Shown here one piece after another: positions 47,866 through 58,869 of a stretch of 64,000 nucleotides of DNA. The position numbers and the translations under genes were made by a program. Source of the DNA: Tanypteryx hageni (lineage: Eukaryota > Arthropoda > Insecta > Odonata > Petaluridae); the NCBI GenBank assembly GCA_028673005.1, contig CM054116.1, positions 74,178,838-74,242,837 of the forward strand. Reading direction: 5' to 3'. The notes below the pieces were generated by a model. The model did no database searches. It saw only the letters and a program-made list of their open reading frames with translations, and was not told the DNA's origin. The stretch's first letter is position 1. Each line of letters opens with the position of its first letter.

Positions 47866-48108
47866 CCGCCCCCCCTCTACCCCCTCCTCCCTCTCCTCCC
47901 TCCCCTCTTCTCCCTCCCCTCTACCCTTTCCTCCCTCCCCTCTACTCCCTCCTCCCTCCCCACTACCCCCTCCTCCCTCCCCTCTACCCCCTTCTCCCTC
48001 TCCTCTACCCCCTTCTCCCTCTCCTCTACCCCCTCCTCCCTCCCCTCTACCACCTCCTTTCCCCTTCTACCCCCTTCTCCCCCCTCTAGCCCCTCCTCCC
48101 CCCTCTTC
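47866..48108. repeat. 21-bp pyrimidine minisatellite
   Basis: About ten to eleven imperfect copies of a 21-bp unit close to CTACCCCCTCCTCCCTCCCC plus T. Because 21 is divisible by three, every frame through it stays open and produces repetitive Pro/Leu/Ser (plus) or Glu/Gly/Arg (minus) peptides, which are artefacts. The purine strand has many G runs. Confidence 0.9.
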
Positions 48109-48109
48109 C

Positions 48110-49320
48110 CCGCACGCTCGCGAGAGCGAGATCGAACGATCCTCAATCAAAGCGCCCATTCTAAACATTGGCTCTCTCTCTCTTCCTCCTTTCTTTCTCA
48201 ATAGCCAGAAAGAGAGTGAAAGAGAGAGAAAATAAAACCGAGCTCATGAGGGAAAGACGTAAAGATTACGGAGGGAGGAAGAGAGGATAAGAGGAGGAGG
48301 AGAGTTAGGGCGAGTGTTGAAGTTTCCATCGACCCGTTTTGTGGTAAAGTCACGCAAGGAGTTGGTTGCCCCTTTCACGGAAGGTCTTCCAACCCTCTTT
48401 CCCACCGAGCTCTCTCTCCTCCAATCCCTCTCTCACCCGTGTACACGGAACCCCTTTTCTCTCTCTCTTTCCTCCTTACCTTGCCTTCCTCCCCCTCTCC
48501 ATCTCTCTCTCTCTCCCTCCCTCCCTTCGAGTCACAAGAGGTTGTCTCGGGTTGGGGTTTTTGAGAAGGTCGGGCGGGGCACGGCCGTGCAAGGCGCGAG
48601 TTCCTCAACCCTTTTTATACCACAATCCCCGCCTTACTGAAACACACACACACCCTTTCTCTCTTTTCCTCTTTTATCTCTCTCTCCGTACCGTTCCTTT
48701 CTTGGGGAGGGTAGACCGAGGAACTCGCGGATAATAGGTAAGATTCCTCTTTATTCTACTCTTCCTCTCTCTCTTTGGTTACTGGACAAATTAATTTTTT
48801 GGGAAAAAATCTGCGGATGCGGTGCGTGAGAAGTACGCATCTTCGAGTCTTTTTCACGCCCTCTCTCTCCGCATACATTTTTAATCCGCGAGGATAGCTT
48901 ATTATTACCGCTGTAAATTGCAGCCCGAGTTGGACGAGTAGACGGTAATTACGTGATGTGCGGAATCTGCTACCGCTCTCCGTCTCTGTGTCTATGGTGG
49001 TGGTTGTATCGATGCGGGTTGTTTATTTTTTTCAATAATAGTTTGCATAATTCTCTCGACATGGAGTGAGTGCTTATCCTATTTTATATTCGCTATCATT
49101 TTCCTGGTCCACCTGGGTGGGTTATTGACGTGAGTGATAATCACTGCGAATCGTCGAGTGTTGAATATTTCACGAGGATCGACGCAGTAATTCTGAATAG
49201 TTTTCGTCTCGCAGTTCTCTTACTGCAGTGTTTGGGTGTATTTTCTATCTCTCTTATGTGTGCTTATGTTTTTTATGATATGATTATAGGCATCTATGTT
49301 TGTGCTTTTTTATTCTGAAT
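48110..49320. other. GA/CT-rich then ordinary non-coding DNA
   Basis: Simple-sequence-rich to about 48780, then AT-richer. No exon, RNA gene or repeat family was recognised. Confidence 0.5.
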
Positions 49321-49327
49321 GGCAGTA

Positions 49328-49514
49328 CAGTCAGATTCCGACTTAGCGCCACCGTTTCTCCATCACTGACATTGGCGTTAAAGCGGGAGTGGCGGTAAAT
49401 CGAGGTATATGCTAACTCTTTGTATTCGCAATATGGAATTTTTGTTCACAATGATTCATAGGTGGTATACGGGGGTGGCACTGCATAGGAGGGCGCTAAA
49501 TCTAGGTTTGACTG
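49328..49514. mobile_element. pogo/Tc1-type MITE, copy 2 (187 bp)
   Basis: It aligns along its whole length with the copy at 16171-16363, including CTGACATTGGCGT and GGTAAATCGAGGTATATGC. Inverted ends start CAGTCAGATTCCG and, reverse-complemented at the right, CAGTCAAACCTAG. TA precedes the left end; the right flank reads TT, so that side of the duplication has mutated. It sits in unique AT-rich DNA. Confidence 0.88.
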
Positions 49515-51000
49515 TTGTCCTTTCGTTATTAACAAACTTAAGTTGTCAATTAAAAATACTCTTATTACAAGGTCGTCACTTGGGATATATGGTATTGAAT
49601 TACAATTTTGTTTGTTATTAGCAAGAATGTGCACTTTTTAACTCTATTTTACTGTATTTTAAGAACTTATTCTTATTACTGACGCATTGTCTACCTCTCT
49701 TTATAAAAAATGCTGTTCCATTTTTGAAATATTTGGGTCATTATAGTTTCCACTTATGAATGCTTTTTGAAAATAACTTGAGCACACTTGGCACATTGTT
49801 TCCAGTGTTCTAATGGCGCTAATTGTGTGAATATAAGAGTTCTGATGACATAAATCTCTCTCTCATTCTCATAAAGAATGTATTTTTGATCCATTGCAAA
49901 TCGTATCTATTTATTTGGTATAACTTCGTATTACTTTAATGAATTGGCAGTTTTTCTTGTTGTGAACATTATTTTAGTACGAGTTTCAATCAATAACAAA
50001 TTTTAATTGCTATTATGTTTCAATTTCTTTTAGGTGAGTGAAATGTGTACTCCAGCACTGGCCTCGTTTTATTCAAGTGATAATCATTAACTGTGAGTAT
50101 AATACAGTGAATTATTTACTTAATTATGTTGGAGATATGTACTGTTCTTCTTTAAATTTTAAATATTTAAAATTCGGCTAAATATGTATGCTAGGTGCGG
50201 TGTGTGTGAAATATCGGGAAATGGGTAATTTCTGTATTTACTAAAAAAAATAGCGCAATTGCCCTTCAAAAATGACAGATATGCATTAATTAAGTATATT
50301 ATTATTAAAATTAATATAATTCCCTTTCTCCCTCCCATTCCCTTCCCTTTTCCCCATTCCCGCCCTCTCATTCTTTTCCTCCTCCTTCCCATTCCGTCTT
50401 TCTCTCCTATTCTCTCTCCCCGGGATTATATAAAAATCTTACGTACAGAATGAATATTTATTTGATAAACATTGCGCTAGACAAAATTATTTCAACTTTC
50501 TGGAACATACTATTGTGTGAATTTTATATTTATAGTGCATATAATACGTTGTTTCATTAAAATAAATTATGGCAAATTTTATTTTTCTGTTTTTAGTCAA
50601 AGATTTTTGCTACCGTAGTATTGTTTATCGTTACTAATATATTGATTAAACTTCAAAATGGCGTCGAACTTTCGTGAATATGGTGACAGATGCTACGCAA
50701 AATTATAGTCCCAGCCAGCTGAGCATTTACACGAAACCGGCAGCAATACAAATTGCCTACTAGATGTAGCGGACTAGTAGACGGCAAAAGATATGCACGT
50801 TAAAATACGTCAAATTTTCGCCTTGAAAATTGATTTGTGGACCGATTTTACGCGTATTCGAAACTCGACGGCAGAAAAATTAAATTTAGTTCTTTTAGAC
50901 GTTATTTGTTTCAAGTCACGAATTCCTAACGACGATTCTGAATAAATTTAAAATGCAATAGATTAATGTGATTCACTCTTCCCCATGTTAATCAAATTGA
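49515..51000. other. AT-rich non-coding stretch
   Basis: Only a short CT-rich patch (50320-50420) stands out. No gene or repeat was recognised. Confidence 0.5.
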
Positions 51001-51009
51001 TAAAATAAT

Positions 51010-51075
51010 CGCTCCCGGAATCGAACCCACCATGACTTCAGTGTTAACGGCAAGAAGTTGCGCTGCCAAGTAATT
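51010..51075 (-). repeat. tRNA-like/SINE-like promoter boxes
   Basis: On the minus strand GGTTCGATTCC is a good B box, and CTTGGCAGCGCAACTTC about 45 nt upstream resembles a weak A box. No complete cloverleaf could be folded, so this is more likely a tRNA-derived SINE fragment than a tRNA gene. A SINE tail or second copy was not found. Confidence 0.35.
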
Positions 51076-51197
51076 CCTGAAAGTTGGATCGTAAAAGAAT
51101 GAAAGGTTTTGGAGTTATTAGCGGTTATCTCAACTGCTGATGGCGTAATCTTGTGGAAGAATTCCCTGATATGAAATGACAACATTGTACATTTCCG

Positions 51198-51262
51198 CTA
51201 TTGGTTGTAATATCACGACCTAGGTTTCACCTGATGATGACGCTAAGCGTCGAAACCAATAG
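51198..51262 (+). ncRNA. Hammerhead-ribozyme-like fold
   Basis: All three helices can be drawn. Helix III is CTATTGG (51198-51204) with CCAATAG (51256-51262), plus the T205-A255 pair, giving 8 bp and a GUU cleavage triplet (51204-51206). Helix I joins GTAATATC (51207-51214) to GGTTTCAC (51223-51230) with two mismatches. The core is CTGATGA (51231-51237); helix II is GACGC-TAA-GCGTC (51239-51251), followed by GAAA (51252-51255). The one departure from consensus is an extra U at 51238 between the core and helix II. Hammerheads of this kind are known from Penelope-like and other retroelements. Cleavage activity here is unproven and the extra base may abolish it. Confidence 0.5.
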
Positions 51263-51529
51263 TTGAAAATTACACTGTTATTTCTTATTAGCGGTTTTCT
51301 CATTCTTCCATTTAGCTCCATAGACATGGGACAAACTGACCAAATTCTAATTTTATATAGCAAGATTACATGGAAGAAGGTTACTGGCATTCACTCGATC
51401 CTTTTATTATTTCCTTGATAAATATTCAAGTTAATTTACGTCCATAAATTTATTTCTACTCTCGATTTTATAAATAATCCGTTTTCGCAGTTTAAACTGT
51501 CTATTTTTAATCCTTGATAGATAATCATC

Positions 51530-52600
51530 ATCTTCATCATAGCTATTCTACATTGGCCTGTGATTCTCTGCTCTTGGTAAATCTAATGACCTTAGATTTC
51601 TTCCTATTAATTTCAATTTCCTTTCCATTTTCATTTAAGGAACTTGCTAGCATATGCCAGCCCTTTTCCGAGCTACTCATTAATACTTTATGATCTGGAA
51701 ATCTGATTTAACTTGACTTCCTCCTATTTTTACCTCTGTACCTCTTTTGTCATTTTGGCATAAATATTAAACTGTGTCGGCCACCCTGTTTCGCGTCCAT
51801 TCCTAGCGTTGCCAATCGATTCTACCCCTTTACCCTTACCTTGCAACCTGATTTACATATTTATGATTTATCGCCTATCTCTCCAATCTACTCGTATTTT
51901 GCTGAACACTACCATTAGAATAGGCCATAAAACTATCAGAGACCTTTCAAAATCCACAAAGCGCATAAATACATCCTGGTTGTATTAAGCTTTTTCCTCT
52001 ATCGAAGTCCTCATCACCCTTATGGCATCTGTAGCGGCAGATCCTTGCCGAAACCCTAACTGGTCTACGGCTATATGGTTATTCGCTTTAGGTTCTAGCC
52101 TTCCGCTCAAAATATTGAGAATAACTTTAGCTGGGTGCAAAATTAAACTGCTGCTGTTAAATCTCGATAGTCGTTTGCTTTGTTCTTCTTCAAATGAAGC
52201 AAAATAGATCTAATGAAGACTTTTGGCTACTCTCTCTTCGTATGTGTTACGACACAATTTCTAAATTCTCTATTTCTCCTCTTTTCGTAATTCCTTTAAC
52301 ATTTCTTCTGGAAGGTCACCAACTTCTGCTGCTTTCTTAGGTTTCATCTCTCTAAGAGCTTTTTCAGTCTCACTGGCCAGTATTCCCGGGCCAACTCAGT
52401 CACAGTAATACATCTTCCTCCCTCTTGATCTGAATAGATTATGACCGAATCTTTCCCTCAATATACTCTTTCCATCTTTTCCTCATATCCTCGGACTCAA
52501 ATAATAGTTCACCGTTTTTTTACTTAATTGTGACCGGCGTATTTCCCTTCTTGTTTCCCGTTAACTCCTTCACTCTTCCATACTATATGTCTCGTCACTG
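51530..52600 (-). pseudogene. Non-LTR retrotransposon reverse transcriptase, degenerate
   Basis: Read down the minus strand in shifting frames, blocks of a LINE reverse transcriptase appear in order. RWKEYIEGK (about 52480) is followed by EMKPKKAAEVGDLPEEML (about 52350-52280). Then come AKVILNILSGRLEP and VDQLGFRQGSAATDAIRV (about 52120-52020), FVDFERSL (the motif with the first catalytic Asp), RVDWRDRR, a TLFNLYA-like FNIYA, and LNENGKEIEINRKKSKVIRF (about 51640-51570). The region expected to hold the FADD catalytic box is unrecognisable, and stops and frame changes are frequent. The protein would copy element RNA at a nicked target. This copy is dead. The clade was not determined. Confidence 0.8.
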
Positions 52601-52745
52601 CAGTTCTTCCATGTTTTAACATTTTCCAGTCCACAACAATTCTCTTATCCTATTCATAAGAAAGTCAAATAGCTCCAATGTTTTTCTATGAAGTATTTTG
52701 TTACTATTTCACTGTAAATTGCTGAACTCGCTGTATGTGACATTA

Positions 52746-52763
52746 TGAATAAATAAATAAATA
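52746..52763. repeat. (AATA)n short tandem repeat
   Basis: GAATAAATAAATAAATAG immediately upstream (in minus-strand terms) of the reverse transcriptase relic. Confidence 0.6.
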
Positions 52764-52839
52764 GCAACATATTCCGTCTTGGCATTTAATCCACCTTCCT
52801 AACCGTCCCATCTCTCTAGTTATATACAGACTCGTAAAT

Positions 52840-53810
52840 AAAAAAGGTGAGGATCGCTCAGTGCGAGAGTTGGGCGTTGGTGGAGGGAGGGAGTGCGTGA
52901 AAAAGAGGAATATCTTGTCGTTTTCCCACGTGCCTGCCGACTGCCGCAGTCACGGGTAACCGCTTCACTCTTCATAACGAGTCGTGTGGTAACGGGAGGC
53001 TTCGTAAGAGCGAGTCAGATCGTGGGTTCAGGTGGGGGAAGAACAGCGGGAGAACGACGAGTGGGCGGAGGGAGGTGAAGAGGAGAGAGTTACCCGTCGG
53101 AGAAGACGGTGGAGAATGGACACGTGGCGCGGTTGTCGCCGTTATAGTGAGTGGCGGGGTGTGGCGAAGGCGGTGGTAGTGAGGCCGGGTGGGAAGGGAG
53201 AGCGAAGTCAGGAGGTGTCTCTAAACTCCCTCCCCCTCCTACTCCGATTCCTTTCTCCCCATAACTCAAACTCCGCCCCCACCCGTCCGCCACCCTTCAC
53301 GCCGTGATGTGGGTCGGATAAATCAGAGCTCCTCCAAGACTGCGCGTGCGCGTCGCGTGAAAGGCCAAGCTGGTCATCGAGGCAGTAGCATCAGCCTTGA
53401 AAGAGAGATAGAGAGAGAGTGTAGAAGGAAGTGAGTTAGGGAGTGGGATTTTTGCCCTCCCCTTTCCCTCCCACCTTCGTTCAAGTATGGTGGAGCGTAG
53501 GGTTGGGTGGGTCTATATTCCCCCAGGGTGACGAGATATGCTCCCGCTCTTTTTACCTCCCTCTCTTTTTACCTCCCTCTCTTTTTACGTCCCTCTCTTC
53601 CGTTTTCCCCTCCCTCCCCTTATCATATACATACAGGTCGTGTATCAAGCCGCCGGCTGGGACTCTCAACCTTTACGTAATTGGTCGGCCGCGTCGTCAT
53701 TTGTTATGATTATTAATGAAAGCATTAGCTCATTTTCGGTCGCCTGCCTAATGATGGCAGGTTCCGGCGGAGTGAAAATTTCGTTTCTTGGAGAAGGCTC
53801 GGGGGCGTGA
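52840..53810. other. CpG-containing GA/CT-rich block
   Basis: Purine-rich CpG-containing DNA at 52860-53220, then pyrimidine-rich DNA. TCTCTTTTTACCTCCC is repeated three times at about 53547-53598. It could be a promoter region. Frames on both strands are low-complexity. Confidence 0.45.
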
Positions 53811-53814
53811 TACG

Positions 53815-55850
53815 CCCATTTCGTATTTGTTTGTAATTAAAATATTTTTCTACCTAGACGGATCGTAACTAATTAAATTTGGTTTCGCGTAACATATTAA
53901 ACGAAAATGTATTCATGTGTCTTGATGTTTTTGTCATTGAGTTCGTCGTTTTTAAGACTCAAATTTAGTGAGGAATGTTATGTCGTATTTTGAATTAATA
54001 TTTTTTTCATCGTTGGATTGAGTCGTTTCAATGTGGTAGACGTCGAAAAACTGAAATGTCTCTTAATGTCACTTCTTTTAATGCACGGTTGAAATTTAAG
54101 ACACTCGGACAATAATCACTTTTTAATAATCCATAAAATGGCGGAAAATATAGCCGGGTTAAAACAAAATTAATAAATCCTTGCATAGAGCCGCAAAAGC
54201 ATATGGTCGGTAGAAAATGGCACCATTCCGTATTTCCATAAGAGAAGGGACGTAATTATTGTTATTACTCCACTAGCGATAAGTATTAAAATCAAATCTG
54301 AATTTTTAATGCGAAGAGGAAAGAAATTTGGGAGTTGAAGCGGAGGAGATAATTTCAGAAATCGCTTCCCGAAAAATTATGTCGGAAGTCGCCCCTACGT
54401 CTTTATAAAGATGAAATATATGTAACGCCGAAGCCGTCGGTATTTTAATTAAAAGAATTTTTGAGAAAGGGAAATGAATTTTTGTGGCGTGTGGTGTGGT
54501 GTGCATGGGGGTGAAGACTTTTTCGCCCTACCTCCCTCAACCTTCCTGCGAGAATGGTTCTACTAACGTTTGAACACTATAGGCGGGGCATCCCGGTAAG
54601 CTGCGTGGGGGCACAGATCAATGCGAAGGAAGTCGGGGAGCTTAGCGGTGTAAGGGCGAGGGAAAAGGAGGGCGCGGAGGTTCGAGGAGGCAGTCCTAAG
54701 AGGGGAGAAGCGGGTGTTAAGGGAGGGGTGGAGAGAAAGAAAGAGTTGAAGTTTGAGTATGTATCGGCGCTTTTCATATATTCCTGAATGAAAAGCGTGA
54801 AATACGATATGAGGACCCAAGAAGGGATTCCGTCCATAACCCCGCACTCCTACATCCTACTCCTCTCTACGTCACTTCGGGGTCACGTGAACTGGAATTT
54901 TAATACGCCCTCCAGAGGCGGGCCTCCTCGGTCCATAGTAATTACGTGACGGGTCGTGTAGTTTTTGTTGCGCTGTATCCAGATGTGTCTTCATTCAGAT
55001 ATGTTCATCATTATTTTAAATCGTATCTTGCAACTCCCGCCGAATTATGAAAAATGAATGCCCTCCGATTGTTGTACTACTAATGTTCTGTGGTTTTTGT
55101 TGTTTATGAGCCAGTGCTTTAGGTCGTTTCGACGTTTTTATGGCTACGTAAAATTTTAATGTGCATGATGGACTTTCTATAAAATATCATATGGTGCATT
55201 TGTGGAAATTAACACGCAGTACTTTTTTAAAGCATTAGAATTTACTCGGAATGGAATAGGACAGTGACTCCTTTATTATATCTAGCGATTTTTAAAATGC
55301 GATAACGATCAGTTCCAGTAGAGGAGTGCGATAGTTATGAGCTAATAACAAAAATGTATTTTGAACACAACTAATCTTCCTTTTTTTGCTAAAATCCTCT
55401 GTTTATCAATTCTCTTTCAGCGTCAAAAGTTTACAAATACTCGTTTGTCAAAATCACCGCAACGATTTTGGAGAGAAGCTTTAACAAAAAATATTGTCGT
55501 TCAGTTGCAATCACGCAATGGTTATTTCACTGTAATTTATCACTCGGTTGCAATTTTTCCTTAGTGATTAATTTACTAACTGCAGTCGTCCAAGTGAGGC
55601 TTAAAACGTTTTTATCCATTTTTTTACCGCTCATATCGAAGGATCGCTAATAAATATCCCTCGCCAATCAAAGTTTTTAGACTTTTCAAATCCGGAAGCC
55701 ATTCTATCCTACCGCGCAATTAAATCCAATGAAAAGCTCTTTTATGCCACATCACTCACTCAACCTTTTATTGGACGCCCTTTTGGAAAATTACGCAGGA
55801 AGTTCAGCACGCGCGACAGCGGTCCCGATTCGTGCCAAACGATCACGAAA
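53815..55850. other. Mostly AT-rich non-coding DNA
   Basis: Contains a GA-rich patch (54640-54760). No domain-bearing frame or repeat family was recognised. Confidence 0.5.
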
Positions 55851-58480
55851 CAGTGTGGGTAGGGGGAGGTGAAGGGGATTAGAATAGGAGGGGAGGGTAA
55901 GATATAAATCGCTATGTAGGGAGAGAGAGAGAGAGAGGGTGGGAGAGAAAGGGAGGAGGAGAGCGAAGAAATCGAATACAGGCCAGGGTGTAGTTTAGAG
56001 GTGGAGGGATTGTGGTTAGCTTGAAGAGAGGGAGGGGAAGGGGAACGCGGCGGTCGGATGACGGCGAGGAGTTTGGCAAAGGGAAGTGAAGTAGAGAGAA
56101 AGGGAGAATGAAGGAGTCGAGCGGTTTGACGGCGGAGGGTAGTAGGTTATAAGGGTTTCGTTAGTGAGGGAGAGAGTAGGTCGTTGCCTTTTGCCGTTCT
56201 CGAGCGAGGGGGGAGGGGCGTGGTTGTATAAGGAGGTTGGGGGAGGGTGGATGAAAAGAAGGAGAGGAGGTGATGAAGGTGGTTGAGAGAGGGTGAATGG
56301 GGGAACTCATGTATCGCCGAAAATTTCTCTCCGCTCCCTTCTCCTTTCTTCAGTAGGAGTGCCGCAAGGTTCCTTCTTTCGCCTCGTCTCCTTCACCCGC
56401 CTCTTCTTTTTTCTCCTTTTTCACTCTCACTGACACACACACTTAAGAAGTCCCTTTTTTCTCTTTAAACACCCTTCAGCGCGTCAATAACTACCCCGTG
56501 CTCTTGTTCCACCATTTTTGAACTCTCTCTCGCTTCCAATTTAAAGAAAAAACCTCTTACACCTTCCGCACTTAGTTTTTCCAACAGTTATTAGAGGTGA
56601 AATTTTCACTTTCACAAAACACACGTGTTATTTTTTTAAGGATTTTTGTCGGGTTGTTACTCTTTGACCCAGAGAGTAAAAAAAAAAACAGAACGACGCT
56701 CCGAATAACCCTTCGGTCGTCGTCGTCTTCTTTCAGCATTACACCGGCATCGCACAGCTCGCCGTGCGACGTTCACTGTCTTTTTATTTATTTTATTTTC
56801 ATCACGACCCTCGAAGTGAGTCGGCTTCACTCGCTCTCTCTCTCTCTCTCACGCCAGTCGTTCTTCTCTTTTTTCCCACGCCCATGACACTTGTTTTATT
56901 TCGAGCGTAATGATGTTTTTTTTTTATCTCGCCGACAAATTTCGCGGCTTTTTTTCCTTCGCCGTTGCCTCGTGTTCGTTTATATCCCCTATCTTCTGCA
57001 TCCTTCCCCCATTCCCTCTTTCTATCTCTCTTAACCCCTTTCAGATCTTTCTCCATCCCAGTATCACGTCATAAAGTGCCTCCTTTTGTCCCTTTTCCAC
57101 CCTTCTCCCGCTCCATCTCGGGGCATTTTATTCGTTTTCTCCGGAAAAAATCGACCTCTTTACGGATTATTTTCCTTGCCCTTCCACGTCCCACAAACCC
57201 ACGTCGCGTCCATGCATCTCCTCTTTCCTTCCTTTGGTTATTCCGTCGCCCGAGGAATGAAGTATTTCTCTCTCTCTCCCTCCTTTCTCTCGGAGTGAGA
57301 AAAGGGATCAGCTAGATCTCCTGTTTTTCCTCTGACTTTCATGATTGTCCCAGTAGAGCCGAATGTATCAATGTCAGCGGTTCTTTATGTGTATATTTCT
57401 CTCTTTTGTTTTCCACCATCTCCGCTCCCTCTTCTTTCGAATCCCTTCTTCCTAGTTTGCCGTCGGCAGCACGTACCTTTGTTTTTTCCTTCCTCCCTCC
57501 ATCTCCACCGCCCTTCTTCGGATCCTCGCCTCACTGCCCATTCCTCCCCCTACGCCTCCTCCTCCCGTGTTGGTGTTGCCCGTAATGGTGGGGAGCTTCT
57601 TCATCGCCTCCCTCCCCAGAATACGAGGGTGTGGCCACTTGCTCCGCTTAACGAATCGTCGTGGCTTCAACGTTCTACCCCATCCCCCTTTACCGTTTAC
57701 ACCTCCTTCCCTCCTCTCCATCTCTCTCTCTGTATACCTCTCTTCTCTTCGTCTCTACCCTATCCTGTGGTTTCCTTTGCCTTTGCGAGGAGCAGTCGGT
57801 CTGCCTCCTAAAATCCTCCCTCTTTTCTTTCCCTCTATTGTCTTTTATCCCTTTCTACCTACCAATGACTTCCGTCTCCAGAGCGCTTTTTCCCACGCTG
57901 CCCGTTCACGTGTTCCACATTTCCTCCGAAGGGCAAAAGGGCTCTTTCGAAGCTGTGCTCTTCGGAACGACGGTCGGGAGTAGGTTTCGTCGCCTTGCTT
58001 CTGGTTCGAGATCAAAACTCCTTACCACGTCCTCTTCGTCAGGCAGAGTGTATATTTTAGCCCGTTTAGTATCCGCGCTGCCGTGTCACGGAGATTTAAT
58101 CTTTATTTGCTGTTTTTCTCTGTCGAAGTGCCATTAATGCAGGTGGAGAGAGGATTGGTTCGTTGGTTGGTTTATTGTGTCCAACGATGATTTATTTAAA
58201 AACTGTACGGGTGGTAATATTTATTCGATATATGGTATATCCTTCGCGTCTGCCAGAGTAACTTCGTGTACTCGGTGCATCGAATAAGTAAGGAATGCCG
58301 CGTCCAGGTGGACCCCGCCCATTCGTCATTCTGTGACGTACTAACGGGCATTTCCTCCAAGATTATCCGTCCTCGTTTTTCCCTCCCACACCGACGCAGC
58401 AAGAAGCGCATATGCCGCCTCGCTCTGTCTCCCCAATACCTTCCGCACCTGTCCACAAAGCGCTTTTTTTTGTGCGACGT
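55850..58480. other. Purine-rich then pyrimidine-rich island
   Basis: GA-rich from 55860 to 56300, with (GA)n at 55921-55938, then CT-rich with CpG from 56310 to 57860. Frames up to 158 codons are Ser/Pro/Leu/Phe-rich translations. The abrupt switch of purine strand near 56300 is characteristic of this genome's islands. Confidence 0.5.
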
Positions 58481-58489
58481 AACAACCTT

Positions 58490-58860
58490 TCGTGTCACAA
58501 ATCCCGTCGCCGTGACTTCCCTTCCGAAGGAGGAACTTCAATAAGCAACGACGCCCTACGTCCTTTCTCTCTCGCCATATGCATCTCCAAAACCGGCGTC
58601 GTGTTTGCGGGGCGACGTCTTATAAAAAGAGGAGGCTGATCGAACCCACGCTTCCGCCGCACCCTATCTACTCCGCCGATTTCCACCCACCGACCCCTCG
58701 CTCGCCGCCCACCGTGCCCGGCGTCTCTGCCCGCCGCTCCCACACTGAGAGCGCGCCCCCTGAGCGCGAGGGCGCGGCGACGCGGGCGACGCCCCTCGGC
58801 CAACGCTAGAACTACGCAGCTCCCCTCCGTCTCTCTTTTTCTCTACTTCCTTCCGCAACC
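58490..58860 (+). promoter_or_regulatory. CpG-rich block with TATA-like box
   Basis: TATAAAAAG at about 58620 is followed by strongly CpG-rich DNA (GCGCGCCCCCTGAGCGCGAG, GCGGCGACGCGGGCGACG). GCGCCCCCTGAG at 58753-58764 carries the AGGGGGCGC CTCF-type core on the minus strand. The arrangement would suit a promoter or insulator. No initiator or downstream exon could be confirmed. Confidence 0.3.
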
Positions 58861-58869
58861 CATTGCGAT

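Noticed and set aside
56132..56160. let-7-like string (GGTAGTAGGTTATAAGG)
   Set aside because: It resembles let-7 over about 15 nt but has insertions in the seed, and no complementary arm lies within 100 bp. It sits in GA-rich simple sequence.
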